57,669 nt of DNA, taken from the NCBI GenBank assembly GCA_017440575.1, contig JAFSGY010000076.1:1-57669 (forward strand), given 5' to 3'. The notes under the pieces are model-generated. The model had not been told where the DNA came from. It saw only the letters and a program-made list of their open reading frames with translations, and ran no database searches. The first letter of the stretch is position 1. The number at the start of each line of letters is the position of its first letter. Below, piece by piece: positions 9,319-17,841 of the stretch. Position numbers and translations under genes: made by a program. This stretch comes from Lachnospiraceae bacterium (GTDB taxonomy: Bacteria > Bacillota > Clostridia > Lachnospirales > Lachnospiraceae).

Positions 9319-11757
9319 ATGTGGAATGAAATATATAATAAGCTTATGCGGTTGAACTTTAGTAAAGTGGGTAAAACACTCTTTTATGCGCAGATAGTGT
9401 TCCTGATTGTTTTGACATATGGTATATGGTATTATGCGCCTAGAATTGCTTATTTTCAAAATGCAGATGAGGATATTATTTGGTTTGGTGATGGGTGGAG
9501 CTATGTGAATCAGGAGGGGGAACCGGTAGCTGTAAATGAACACTATCTGAAACTGCAAAAAACAGAAGAGGCTGTGGCAATTACAAAGAGTTTAGATGAT
9601 AATGTATTGGATGACAAATTACTTTGTTTCAGGGTTAGGGCTAAAGAAGTCTATATTTATGTGAATGATGTTTTATGGGAGCAAAAAGTATTCCCGGAAA
9701 GTAGAAGAGCGTATGGAAGCTCTGTTTATATGTTTTATCAGATTCCGGTAAAGGGGCTTCATCCAGGGGATAAGATTACGATGGAATTTATTCATGACGA
9801 TACAGGGAATTTTGTGGTACAGTTCCTGTCTTTGGGAAACCGGTATAGTATTGTGTCGTATGTGATATCGAAATGTGGAATTGTGGTGGCAATTGTCGGA
9901 TTTTCTTTGCTGCTTATATTGTTGACGATATTGATATATTACTCTGCAGTTATGCTTGGAAGAATAGAGGGCTATAAATCCTTATGGTGGTTAATTGGTT
10001 TTTTGATGATAGGGCTTGTGTACTTGTTGACGGATTGTGGAATTCTTGAATTATGGTTGCATAAAAATGTGGTTTTGTATTGGATGAATACGATGTCGTT
10101 TATGATTATGCCGATTCCGTTTTTGATTTATATTAAGAGAACTTTTTTTCCTGATTCCAAGCGATATGATGTGATGATTGCGATGAATCATGTTTTGCTG
10201 ATAGGTTGTGTACTGGAATTTCTGATAAATGCATTTGATTTAATGAAATCATCCGTTTATGTGTATGTAATTATATTGGTGGCTGTGGTTTCTGGATTGG
10301 TTGGTTTTGTGATGGGGAAGAAGAAACCGGAGAAAGCGGTCTTGGTAGGCTCGGCAGTGATTTGTATTGCTACTTTGGTGGGATTGATTGCATATTTGCG
10401 CGGTGATTCAATGGGAGTATCGAAACTATTCGGTGCGGCTCTGTTTTTGTTTAGTGTATGTATGCTAGTGTCTACAGTTAGTTCTAGAGCTAAGATTAGT
10501 AAAGAGAAAGATAAAGCCATGATGGAAATTCTTGCAAGAGAAAAGGAGGCTGCAGAATCTGCAAATGAGCAGAAGACAAGGTTTTTATCTCATATGTCTC
10601 ATGAAATCAGAACACCATTAAATGCTGTGCTTGGCATGAATGAACTGATTATGCGTGAGACAAAGGATGAGAATATAAGAAAATATTCTTATAATATTCA
10701 AAGTGCGGGCAAAACGCTTCTGGGTTTGATTAATGATGTTTTGGATTTCTCTAAAATTGATACGGGAAAAATGGAAATCGTGGAAGCTGATTATTCGGTA
10801 TCCAGTATGATCCATGATGTGGTGAGTATGATGCGCGACAGGATACAGGATAAGGGCTTAGAGCTTCGTATCGATGTTAGTAGTGAGATACCGGATTGCC
10901 TGTTTGGAGATGAGATTCGGGTTAAGCAGGTTTTGATTAATCTTCTTACGAATGCTACAAAGTATACAGAACATGGTTGGGTTCAGATTAAAATCTGGCA
11001 TAAAGAAATAGCGGATGCTGAAATACAGAGTGTGAATGAAGAAAATAAAAGGAAATGGATTCGATTATTTATGGAGGTGGAAGATTCTGGAATTGGTATT
11101 AAAGAAGAGGAATTGCCTAAGCTTTTTCATGATTTTGAACGCTTGGATCAGTTGAAAAACAGGAGCATAGAAGGTTCTGGGCTTGGCTTAAATATTACTG
11201 CGGGGCTTGTCAGGATTATGAATGGAAATATTTATGTGGAAAGTAAATATGGAAAAGGATCCAGATTCTGGGTTGATATACCTCAGAAGGTGATTAACAG
11301 TACGCCGATTGGCGACTATAATTCAAGAATCCGGCAGGCAGAACCAACGTTAGATGGTGATGATTTGGCGATTGTAACTTTTTCGGGGAAAAAGGTACTT
11401 ACGGTTGATGATAACGAGATGAATCTTGAAGTTATTTCTGCTATTTTAGAAATGATGGAGTTGGATGTACAGCGTGCAAGTAGTGGTGGAGAAGCTTTGG
11501 GAATGATAGAAGCGGAGAAGTATGACATTATCATCACAGATGATATGATGCCGGGAATGTCTGGAACAGAGCTGATGCAGATTGTGAAAGGAAGAACGGA
11601 ATGCATTAATGTAAGTACTCCGATGGTAGTATTAACTGCGAATGCTATATCGGGGGTTATAGATGAATATATAAGCAAGGGCTTTCAAGGATATTTGTCA
11701 AAACCGATTGATATTGAGCAATTGCAGAAAATCTTAAAGAAGTATCTAGATAAATAA
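9319..11757 (+). CDS. Hybrid sensor histidine kinase/response regulator with 7TM-type sensor
   Basis: Domains in order: one N-terminal membrane helix, an extracytoplasmic domain of about 150 residues, roughly seven further membrane helices (7TMR-DISM-like layout), a HisKA domain with catalytic His in HMSHEIRTPLN (about H427), an HATPase domain with N box NLLTNATKY, G1 DSGIGI and G2 GSGLGL, and a C-terminal receiver with phospho-acceptor Asp in TDDMMPG (about D741). There is no HPt domain. The ATG at 9319 is chosen because GGAG lies seven bases upstream; ATG 9301 and 9313 lack good spacing. It is a single-gene unit between two terminators with no partner regulator nearby, so its signal and output are unknown. 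Confidence 0.88.
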   Translation: MWNEIYNKLMRLNFSKVGKTLFYAQIVFLIVLTYGIWYYAPRIAYFQNADEDIIWFGDGWSYVNQEGEPVAVNEHYLKLQKTEEAVAITKSLDDNVLDDKLLCFRVRAKEVYIYVNDVLWEQKVFPESRRAYGSSVYMFYQIPVKGLHPGDKITMEFIHDDTGNFVVQFLSLGNRYSIVSYVISKCGIVVAIVGFSLLLILLTILIYYSAVMLGRIEGYKSLWWLIGFLMIGLVYLLTDCGILELWLHKNVVLYWMNTMSFMIMPIPFLIYIKRTFFPDSKRYDVMIAMNHVLLIGCVLEFLINAFDLMKSSVYVYVIILVAVVSGLVGFVMGKKKPEKAVLVGSAVICIATLVGLIAYLRGDSMGVSKLFGAALFLFSVCMLVSTVSSRAKISKEKDKAMMEILAREKEAAESANEQKTRFLSHMSHEIRTPLNAVLGMNELIMRETKDENIRKYSYNIQSAGKTLLGLINDVLDFSKIDTGKMEIVEADYSVSSMIHDVVSMMRDRIQDKGLELRIDVSSEIPDCLFGDEIRVKQVLINLLTNATKYTEHGWVQIKIWHKEIADAEIQSVNEENKRKWIRLFMEVEDSGIGIKEEELPKLFHDFERLDQLKNRSIEGSGLGLNITAGLVRIMNGNIYVESKYGKGSRFWVDIPQKVINSTPIGDYNSRIRQAEPTLDGDDLAIVTFSGKKVLTVDDNEMNLEVISAILEMMELDVQRASSGGEALGMIEAEKYDIIITDDMMPGMSGTELMQIVKGRTECINVSTPMVVLTANAISGVIDEYISKGFQGYLSKPIDIEQLQKILKKYLDK

Positions 11758-11761
11758 TTTT

Positions 11762-11800
11762 AAGGGTGTCAAGAAAAAATACTTGACACCCTTATTGTCT
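11762..11800 (+). terminator. Strong intrinsic terminator after the hybrid kinase
   Basis: A 12-bp perfect stem AAGGGTGTCAAG/CTTGACACCCTT (11762-11773 with 11782-11793) is followed by a short T-rich tract. Its 3' arm contains the TTGACA used as the -35 box of the next gene. Confidence 0.8.
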
Positions 11801-11811
11801 TATAGTATTCT
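11783..11811 (+). promoter_or_regulatory. Candidate promoter for ylxM-ffh, with -35 inside a terminator arm
   Basis: Perfect TTGACA (11783-11788), a 17-nt spacer and TATTCT (11806-11811). The predicted start is about 50 nt before ylxM. The 5' leader then carries a small CGTGA/TCACG hairpin (about 11822-11844). Confidence 0.6.
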
Positions 11812-11866
11812 AGTATAGTCGCGTGATGTGAGAACTATGTCACGAGGTGCATAACCGGAGGTAGTC

Positions 11867-12211
11867 ATGAAAGCAGAAAGTATTGCAAAAGAATCCATAG
11901 AGAAGCTTGAATGGAAGGGTATGCTCTTTGATTTCTATGGTGAGCTGTTAACAGAACATCAGAAGAAGATTTATGAGAATGCAATATTTGATGATTTGTC
12001 CTTGAGCGAGATTGCGGCAGAGCAAGGAATTAGCAGACAGGGAGTGCATGATATTCTGAAGCGTTGTGATAAGATACTGACAGAGTATGAGAATAAGCTT
12101 CATCTGGTAGACAGATTTGCAAAGATTAAGCAAATGGTACAGGAAATCAACACTTTGACAGACGACGAACAGATTAAAAAATTGTCCGATGAGATTATAG
12201 AGGAGCTTTAA
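11867..12211 (+). CDS. ylxM: YlxM/UPF0122 family SRP-associated DNA-binding-like protein
   Basis: A 114-residue all-helical protein with a sigma-70 region 4-like helix-turn-helix (LSLSEIAAEQGISRQGVHDILKR, about residues 44-66). The family is found immediately upstream of ffh in Gram-positive bacteria and has been linked to SRP function in streptococci. It ends two bases before the ffh start. A CGGAGG site precedes its ATG. Confidence 0.93.
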   Translation: MKAESIAKESIEKLEWKGMLFDFYGELLTEHQKKIYENAIFDDLSLSEIAAEQGISRQGVHDILKRCDKILTEYENKLHLVDRFAKIKQMVQEINTLTDDEQIKKLSDEIIEEL

Positions 12212-12213
12212 GA

Positions 12214-13569
12214 ATGGCATTTGAGAGCTTAACAGATAAATTGCAAAATGTATTTAAGGGCTTACGAAGTAAGGGACGTCTTACAGAGGCAGATGTTAAG
12301 GCTGCTTTGAAGGAAGTTAAGATGGCTTTGTTGGAAGCGGATGTTAACTTCAAGGTTGTTAAGCAGTTCGTGAAATCTGTAGAGGAACGAGCAATCGGTT
12401 CTGATGTTATGAATGGATTGAATCCAGGACAGATGGTAATTAAGATTGTTAACGAAGAAATGGTCAATCTTATGGGTTCTGAAACAACAGAGCTTGTGTT
12501 ACAGCCTGGTAAAGCAACGACGGTCATTATGATGTGTGGTCTTCAGGGTGCAGGTAAGACGACAGCGGCAGCAAAGATTGCAGGAAAGCTCAAGCTTAAG
12601 GGTAAGAAACCGTTGCTTGTAGCCTGTGATATTTACAGACCGGCGGCAATTGACCAGTTATCTGTAAATGCTGAAAAACAGCAGGTGGATTTTTTTTCCA
12701 TGGGAACGAATCATAAGCCTGTGGATATAGCAAAAGCAGGTCTTGAGCATGCAGCAAAAAATAACAATAATGTAGTAATTATCGATACAGCCGGACGACT
12801 TCATATTGATGAAGATATGATGGCTGAATTACAAGAAATAAAAGAGAACATAGAAGTTCATCAGTCCTTATTGGTAGTGGATGCCATGACAGGTCAGGAT
12901 GCAGTTAATGTGGCGAAGGAATTTGACGAAAAGATAGGTGTAAATGGTGTTATACTTTCTAAGATGGATGGTGATACACGAGGTGGTGCAGCTCTTTCTG
13001 TTAAGGCAGTTACCGGAAAACCGATTCTTTATGTTAGTACAGGTGAGAAACTGACGGATATGGAGCAGTTTTATCCTGATAGAATGGCAAACAGAATCCT
13101 TGGAATGGGCGATGTGCTTACCTTGATTGATAAGGTGGCAGAAGCGAATCTGGATATGGATGCTGATAAAGAGAAGGAAATGGCAGCCCGTTTGAAAAAG
13201 GGTAAGTTTGACTTCGAAGATTATCTGGAAAGTATGAATCAGATGAAGAAGTTAGGTGGTCTTTCCAGTATCTTAGGTATGATGCCGGGAATGGGAATTA
13301 AGGCGAGTGATTTGGAATCAGCAATTGACGAAAAACAGATGGCAAGAATGGAAGCGATTGTGTTATCTATGACGCCTGCTGAGAGAAAGGATCCAAAGCT
13401 TTTGAACCCAAGCAGAAAGCATAGAATTGCAAAGGGTGCAGGCGTGGATATCGCAGTTGTAAACCGTTTTATTAAGCAGTTTGAACAGTCGCAGAAGATG
13501 ATGAAGCAGATTCCTGGAATGATGGGCGGTTTCGGCGGAAAGAAGGGAAGATTCAAGTTCCCGTTTTAG
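12214..13569 (+). CDS. ffh: Signal recognition particle protein Ffh
   Basis: The SRP54 homologue that binds signal sequences and 4.5S/6S-like SRP RNA. N and G domains contain GLQGAGKTT, DIYRPAAIDQL, DTAGRLHID and SKMDGDTRGG. The C-terminal M domain is methionine-rich (ILGMMPGMG near residue 350 and QIPGMMGGFGG near the end). The 451-residue length is standard. It is coupled to ylxM and followed by rpsP. Confidence 0.98.
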   Translation: MAFESLTDKLQNVFKGLRSKGRLTEADVKAALKEVKMALLEADVNFKVVKQFVKSVEERAIGSDVMNGLNPGQMVIKIVNEEMVNLMGSETTELVLQPGKATTVIMMCGLQGAGKTTAAAKIAGKLKLKGKKPLLVACDIYRPAAIDQLSVNAEKQQVDFFSMGTNHKPVDIAKAGLEHAAKNNNNVVIIDTAGRLHIDEDMMAELQEIKENIEVHQSLLVVDAMTGQDAVNVAKEFDEKIGVNGVILSKMDGDTRGGAALSVKAVTGKPILYVSTGEKLTDMEQFYPDRMANRILGMGDVLTLIDKVAEANLDMDADKEKEMAARLKKGKFDFEDYLESMNQMKKLGGLSSILGMMPGMGIKASDLESAIDEKQMARMEAIVLSMTPAERKDPKLLNPSRKHRIAKGAGVDIAVVNRFIKQFEQSQKMMKQIPGMMGGFGGKKGRFKFPF

Positions 13570-13578
13570 TAACGTGTA

Positions 13579-13600
13579 CAAGCGCATGTAAGTGCGTTTG
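13579..13600 (+). other. Hairpin in the ffh-rpsP gap
   Basis: CAAGCGCA/TGCGTTTG forms an 8-bp stem with a 6-nt loop and no T-run, so it is not a terminator. It could be an mRNA processing or stabilising hairpin between ffh and rpsP. Confidence 0.5.
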
Positions 13601-13651
13601 CATATAAATAGTTATATTAATATATTAAGAAAGAAAATGAGGTAAAGAACA

Positions 13652-13897
13652 ATGGCAGTAAAAATCAGATTAAGAAGAATGGGTCAGAAGAAAGCTCCTA
13701 TCTATAGAATCATCGTAGCTGATTCAAGATCTCCTAGAGATGGAAAGTGTATCGATGAAATTGGAACTTACAACCCAAACACAAATCCTAGTGAGTTCAA
13801 GGTGGACGAAGAAGCAGCTAAGAAGTGGTTAGCAAATGGTGCTCAGCCAACAGAAGTAGTTTCCAAGATTTTCAAGTTAGCAGGTATTGAGAAATAA
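13652..13897 (+). CDS. rpsP: 30S ribosomal protein S16
   Basis: An 81-residue protein beginning [14 protein letters not shown] with the family motif [15 protein letters not shown]; it binds 16S rRNA during small-subunit assembly. GAGGT lies upstream of the start. The order ffh-rpsP-khpA-rimM-trmD-rplS is conserved in Bacillota. Confidence 0.98.
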   Translation: MAVKIRLRRMGQKKAPIYRIIVADSRSPRDGKCIDEIGTYNPNTNPSEFKVDEEAAKKWLANGAQPTEVVSKIFKLAGIEK

Positions 13898-13926
13898 GAT
13901 TGGGAAGCTCTCTTGGAGGTGTGAGT

Positions 13927-14154
13927 ATGAAGGAGTTAGTTGAAGTAATTGCAAAAGCTCTAGTAGACAATCCAGATGAGGTTGTAGTAACAGAGAAGGG
14001 AAGCGGTAAGAATGTTACTGTTGAACTTCATGTTGCACCAGCAGATATGGGTAAAGTTATTGGCAAGCAGGGAAGAATCGCTAAGGCAATTCGCTCCGTT
14101 GTCAAGGCAGCATCATCCAAAGAAAATATTAAGGTAGATGTTGAAATCGTTTAA
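13927..14154 (+). CDS. khpA: KH-domain RNA-binding protein KhpA (YlqC family)
   Basis: A 75-residue protein made of a single KH domain with the RNA-binding loop VIGKQGRIAKAIR. The ATG at 13927 is used because GGAGGTG stands just upstream; the longer reading from 13900 starts inside the rpsP-proximal spacer. In streptococci KhpA pairs with KhpB to control RNA and cell-wall processes. Confidence 0.95.
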   Translation: MKELVEVIAKALVDNPDEVVVTEKGSGKNVTVELHVAPADMGKVIGKQGRIAKAIRSVVKAASSKENIKVDVEIV

Positions 14155-14162
14155 AAATGAGA

Positions 14163-14188
14163 GGGAGTTCTTTTGGAACTCCCCTTTT
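14163..14188 (+). terminator. Intrinsic terminator after khpA
   Basis: GGGAGTTC/GAACTCCC (14163-14170 with 14176-14183) followed by C and four Ts. It splits rpsP-khpA from rimM-trmD. Confidence 0.8.
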
Positions 14189-14227
14189 CATGTAATAGAA
14201 AATTGCTATGATGTAGTGGGGGTTAGA

Positions 14228-14252
14228 CAAGAATTTCTGTAAGAAATTCTTG
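14228..14252 (+). other. Perfect 11-bp hairpin upstream of rimM
   Basis: CAAGAATTTCT and AGAAATTCTTG pair with a 3-nt loop GTA. No T-run follows, so it is not a terminator. A weak TTGCTG-16-TATATA promoter-like pair lies between it and rimM. Confidence 0.55.
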
Positions 14253-14302
14253 CTAGTGCTTGCTGTTGGGCAATCACTTTTTATATAAAAATTGGAGGTC
14301 AG

Positions 14303-14812
14303 ATGGACGAATTATTACAGGTTGGAATTATTACGCAGACACACGGAATTCGTGGTGAAGTGAAGGTTTTCCCGACAACAGATGATGTAAAACGCTTTAA
14401 AAGGTTAAAGGAAACGATTCTGGATACAGGTAAGGAAAAGATAACTCTTGAAATAGAAGGTGTAAAGTTCTTTAAACAGTTTGTTATTTTGAAATTCAAG
14501 GGTTTTGATAATATAAATGATGTAGAGAGATATAAAAACAAAAGTCTCTATGTTACAAGAGAAAATGCAGTCAGACTTCGCAGAAATGAATATTTTATTG
14601 CGGATTTGATTGATTTAGCAGTATTCGATGAGGAAGATAAAAAGATAGGAACACTGGCAGATGTTATGCAGACAGGCGCAAATGATGTGTATGTCATTAA
14701 CATGACAGATGGAAGAGAGCTGTTGCTTCCGGCAATTAAGGAGTGTATTCTTTCGGTAGATATGGAAGAGAGAAAAATGGTGGTTCATATTCTGGACGGC
14801 TTATTAGACTAA
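14303..14812 (+). CDS. rimM: Ribosome maturation factor RimM
   Basis: A 16S rRNA processing factor that binds S19 in the 30S head. The N-terminal motif THGIRGEVKVFP and the C-terminal PRC-barrel segment (GTLADVMQTGANDVYVI, LLLPAIKECIL) are diagnostic. Length 169 residues is normal. GGAGGT precedes the start and trmD follows 19 nt after the stop. Confidence 0.97.
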   Translation: MDELLQVGIITQTHGIRGEVKVFPTTDDVKRFKRLKETILDTGKEKITLEIEGVKFFKQFVILKFKGFDNINDVERYKNKSLYVTRENAVRLRRNEYFIADLIDLAVFDEEDKKIGTLADVMQTGANDVYVINMTDGRELLLPAIKECILSVDMEERKMVVHILDGLLD

Positions 14813-14831
14813 TGGAAGGATGCTATAATTT

Positions 14832-15611
14832 ATGATGCATTTTCATGTATTAACATTGTTCCCTGATATGATTATGCAGGGACTGTCAGAGAGTATTATC
14901 GGTAGAGCAACTCAGAATGGCTATATTGATATTGAAGCAGTAAATATTCGTGATTATACGCTCAATAAGCATAAGAGAGTTGATGACTACACCTATGGCG
15001 GTGGTGCTGGAATGCTGATGCAGGCGCAGCCAGTATATGATTCCTATCTTGCTGTTGAGGAACGTATTCAGGATAGAAAGAAAGCTTCTGAGCAAGAGGT
15101 TACTCAGAAGAAAACAAGAGTGATCTATGTAACTCCACAGGGGGAGGTTTTTTCACAGAAAAAGGCGATGGAGCTTTCAAAGGAAGAAGATTTGATATTC
15201 CTGTGTGGTCACTATGAAGGCATTGATGAGCGTGTTTTAGAGGAAATTGTAACGGATTACATCTCTATCGGAGATTATGTACTTACAGGTGGTGAGCTTC
15301 CTGCAATGGTTATGATTGATACCATATCAAGACTTGTTCCGGGTGTATTGAATAACGATGATTCTGCTCTGACAGAATCCCATTCAGATGGTTTGCTGGA
15401 ATATCCTCAATATTCAAGACCTGAGGTATGGCATGATAAAAAAGTGCCTGATGTACTGTTAAGCGGTCATCATGCGAATATTGAGAAGTGGCGTTTGGAA
15501 CAGGCGATTATCAGAACCAAGGAACGCAGACCGGAGATGTACGAAGCATATATATTAGCGCATCCGCCTAAGCCGGAAAAGAAGCGTAGAAAGAAAAAGG
15601 AAGAGATATAA
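14832..15611 (+). CDS. trmD: tRNA (guanine-N1)-methyltransferase TrmD
   Basis: The enzyme makes m1G37 in tRNA, preventing frameshifts. The SPOUT knot motifs are present: FLCGHYEGIDERV, DYVLTGGELPAMVMID and the Arg-containing ESHSDGLLEYPQYSRP. The C-terminal end is unusually lysine/arginine-rich (KPEKKRRKKKEE), which may add RNA affinity. The alternative start one codon downstream makes no practical difference. Confidence 0.97.
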   Translation: MMHFHVLTLFPDMIMQGLSESIIGRATQNGYIDIEAVNIRDYTLNKHKRVDDYTYGGGAGMLMQAQPVYDSYLAVEERIQDRKKASEQEVTQKKTRVIYVTPQGEVFSQKKAMELSKEEDLIFLCGHYEGIDERVLEEIVTDYISIGDYVLTGGELPAMVMIDTISRLVPGVLNNDDSALTESHSDGLLEYPQYSRPEVWHDKKVPDVLLSGHHANIEKWRLEQAIIRTKERRPEMYEAYILAHPPKPEKKRRKKKEEI

Positions 15612-15622
15612 GTAGAAAAAGA

Positions 15623-15651
15623 TTGCTTTTTTATAAGAGATGTGATAAATT
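15623..15651 (+). promoter_or_regulatory. Candidate promoter for rplS
   Basis: TTGCTT (15623-15628), a 17-nt spacer and TAAATT (15646-15651). The resulting leader of about 80 nt before rplS could include an L19-type autoregulatory leader, but I cannot confirm a known leader fold by eye. Confidence 0.4.
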
Positions 15652-15735
15652 ATTAATGTTGCGAAAAAAGAGATGGTCCTCTGGTACGAATAGAGTGTAT
15701 TAAGAACGTCGAGTGAATTAAGGAGGCAAACAAAA

Positions 15736-16083
15736 ATGAACGAAATTATCAAAGAGATTGAACAGGCACAGTTAAAGGAATCTGTAGACAAGTTTAGCGT
15801 AGGCGATACTGTTAGAGTTTACGGAAAGATTAAGGAAGGAAACCGTGAAAGAGTTCAGGTTTTCGAAGGAACTGTTTTAAAGATTCAGGGTGGCAGCAAC
15901 AGAGAAACTTTCACAGTAAGAAAGATTTCTAACGGTGTTGGTGTTGAGAAGACATGGCCTATGCATTCTCCTAACGTAGAGAAGGTTGAAATCGTAAGAC
16001 TTGGTAAGGTTAGAAGAGCTAAGCTTAACTACTTAAGAGATCGTGTTGGTAAGAAGGCTAAGGTTAAGGAATTAGTAAAATAA
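15736..16083 (+). CDS. rplS: 50S ribosomal protein L19
   Basis: A 115-residue large-subunit protein at the 30S-50S interface. The family motifs [28 protein letters not shown] and [13 protein letters not shown] are clear. AAGGAGG lies about 10 nt before the start. Confidence 0.98.
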   Translation: MNEIIKEIEQAQLKESVDKFSVGDTVRVYGKIKEGNRERVQVFEGTVLKIQGGSNRETFTVRKISNGVGVEKTWPMHSPNVEKVEIVRLGKVRRAKLNYLRDRVGKKAKVKELVK

Positions 16084-16111
16084 TTTATTTTAGCTATAGT
16101 TCATGTGAATA

Positions 16112-16141
16112 AACGGAGTCCTTAATGGACTTCGTTTTTTA
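16112..16141 (+). terminator. Intrinsic terminator after rplS
   Basis: AACGGAGTCC pairs with GGACTTCGTT (one G-T wobble) around a 5-nt loop, followed by six Ts. It separates rplS from the lepB-rbgA-lepB-rnhB run. Confidence 0.9.
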
Positions 16142-16191
16142 TTGCTTGTTACTGGAATGAAGTGAACAGTAATTCCGTTTTTGCGTGATAC

Positions 16192-16220
16192 TTGCTTTGA
16201 ACACACATTTGGAGTATAAT
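16192..16220 (+). promoter_or_regulatory. Candidate promoter for the first lepB
   Basis: TTGCTT (16192-16197), a 17-nt spacer and a perfect TATAAT (16215-16220). Transcription would start near 16227, placing the 27-nt dispersed hairpin in the leader. Confidence 0.65.
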
Positions 16221-16247
16221 TGTTGCTGGAACAAATTAAATAGAAAC

Positions 16248-16274
16248 GTAACTATGAAGGTACTGAATAGTTAC
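16248..16274 (+). repeat. Dispersed 27-nt hairpin element, copy 1 (before lepB)
   Basis: Stem arms GTAACTA and TAGTTAC enclose the 13-nt loop TGAAGGTACTGAA. An outer pair TGTTGCTG/CAGCAACA (16221-16228 with 16276-16283) flanks it. It ends 22 nt before the lepB ATG. Other copies lie before gpsA, nrdD, nrdG and the GH28 gene. Confidence 0.85.
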
Positions 16275-16296
16275 ACAGCAACATATAATTGAGCAC

Positions 16297-16878
16297 ATGG
16301 GAAGAAGAAAAGGACTTACATTTTATCAGAAGAAGAAAAAACTGAATATGGTATTGATTAAGGAAATAGCTAGTTGGATTTTCTGGATGTGTGTTTCGGC
16401 ATTTCTGGCAGTGGTAATGGTTTATTGTGTTGGTATGAAGACAAGCGTTATTGGTTCTTCAATGGAGCCTTGTCTATATAATGGGCAGGAGATTTTTTTG
16501 AACCGATTGGTGTATCGATTATCTTCTCCAAAGGTCGGAGATGTGGTAGTTTTTCAGCCTAATGGAAATGAAAAGGCGCATTATTACGTAAAGCGTGTGG
16601 TTGCTATTCCGGGTGATATTGTGCAGATTAAAGCCGGTATATTGTATGTGAATGGTGAGACGCAGGAAGATTATTTTAATGATAAGATAGCAGAACCGGG
16701 ATTGGCTGAAAATGAAATAGAGTTGGGAAATGATGAGTACTTTGTAATAGGAGATAACTGTAATAACAGTGAGGACAGCCGTTCTGCGAATATTGGTAAT
16801 ATTAAGAAAGAATACATAATCGGTAAGGCATGGTTCCGTATGGCAGAGCAGGACAGTGCACTTGGGTTGATTGAATAG
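16297..16878 (+). CDS. lepB: Signal peptidase I (first copy)
   Basis: A membrane-anchored serine/lysine protease that removes signal peptides. A short basic N-terminus leads into one membrane helix (about residues 22-45), then the catalytic Ser in GSSMEP, the catalytic Lys in YYVKRVVA, and box E FVIGDNCNNSEDSR. The usual SMxPT is SMEPC here. A weak ribosome binding site leaves the exact start less certain; an alternative ATG is at 16348. A second lepB follows after rbgA. Confidence 0.93.
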   Translation: MGRRKGLTFYQKKKKLNMVLIKEIASWIFWMCVSAFLAVVMVYCVGMKTSVIGSSMEPCLYNGQEIFLNRLVYRLSSPKVGDVVVFQPNGNEKAHYYVKRVVAIPGDIVQIKAGILYVNGETQEDYFNDKIAEPGLAENEIELGNDEYFVIGDNCNNSEDSRSANIGNIKKEYIIGKAWFRMAEQDSALGLIE

Positions 16879-16931
16879 AAATTGCAAAATCATATATGAT
16901 AGGTTTGCGATTGGGTAAAGGAGAAAAGACA

Positions 16932-17783
16932 ATGGCAGTATATCAGTGGTATCCGGGTCATATGACTAAGGCAAAACGAATGATGCAGGAGGATATCAAG
17001 TTAATAGACTTGGTAATAGAGGTAGTGGATGCACGTATTCCATTAGGTAGTAGAAATCCTGATATTGATGAGCTTGGCAAGAATAAGGCAAGGATTATTC
17101 TTTTGAATAAATCGGATTTATCAGATTCCAGACAGAATAAACAGTGGATGGAATACTTTAAGAAACAGGGTATTCATGCACTTGAGATTAATTCTAAGAG
17201 TGGTGCAGGAATCAAGGCGATTCAGGGTGTTGTACAGGAGGCTTGTAAAGAAAAGATTGAGCGTGACAGAAAGCGTGGTATTATCAACAGACCTGTAAGA
17301 GCCATGGTGGTGGGGATTCCGAATGTTGGAAAGTCTACCTTTATCAATTCCTTTGCGGGAAAGGCATGTACCAAGACTGGAAATAAGCCGGGAGTTACCA
17401 AGGGCAAGCAGTGGATTCGTCTGAATAAAGGACTGGAACTATTGGATACTCCGGGTATTTTATGGCCTAAGTTCGAAGACCAGACGGTAGGACTTCATCT
17501 TGCGATGATTGGTTCCATGAATGATGAAATTGTGCATTTGGATGAGCTGGCATATGAATTGATAAAGTTTGTTACGAAGGAATATCCAGGTGTGTTAAAG
17601 GCTCGTTATGAGATTGAGGAGCAAGAGGATGCATATGAAGCCTTAAAGGCAATCTGTATTAGCAGGAGATGCTATCTCAAGGGTGAAGAGCTTGATCTAA
17701 TGAAGGCATCTTCTCTGCTTATTGAGGACTTTAGAAGTGGAAGACTTGGCAAGATTACATTAGAGCTGATGCAGGCAGAATAA
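16932..17783 (+). CDS. rbgA: Ribosome biogenesis GTPase RbgA (YlqF)
   Basis: A circularly permuted GTPase needed for late 50S assembly. The motif order is G4 NKSDL before G1 GIPNVGKST and G3 DTPG, as expected for the permuted family. The start MAVYQWYPGHMTKA is conserved and has AAAGGAG upstream; a longer reading from 16896 is rejected. It sits between two signal peptidase genes and upstream of rnhB, as in related genomes. Confidence 0.97.
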   Translation: MAVYQWYPGHMTKAKRMMQEDIKLIDLVIEVVDARIPLGSRNPDIDELGKNKARIILLNKSDLSDSRQNKQWMEYFKKQGIHALEINSKSGAGIKAIQGVVQEACKEKIERDRKRGIINRPVRAMVVGIPNVGKSTFINSFAGKACTKTGNKPGVTKGKQWIRLNKGLELLDTPGILWPKFEDQTVGLHLAMIGSMNDEIVHLDELAYELIKFVTKEYPGVLKARYEIEEQEDAYEALKAICISRRCYLKGEELDLMKASSLLIEDFRSGRLGKITLELMQAE

Positions 17784-17841
17784 ATAAGGGTTGCTTATGC
17801 ATTAAGCGTTTATCTATAAATTCAGAATCGGGGAATACAAA

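Noticed and set aside
16150-16177. TTACTG/CAGTAA inverted repeat as another copy of the dispersed hairpin
   Set aside because: The loop (GAATGAAGTGAA) and the stem differ from the five copies; similarity may be chance.
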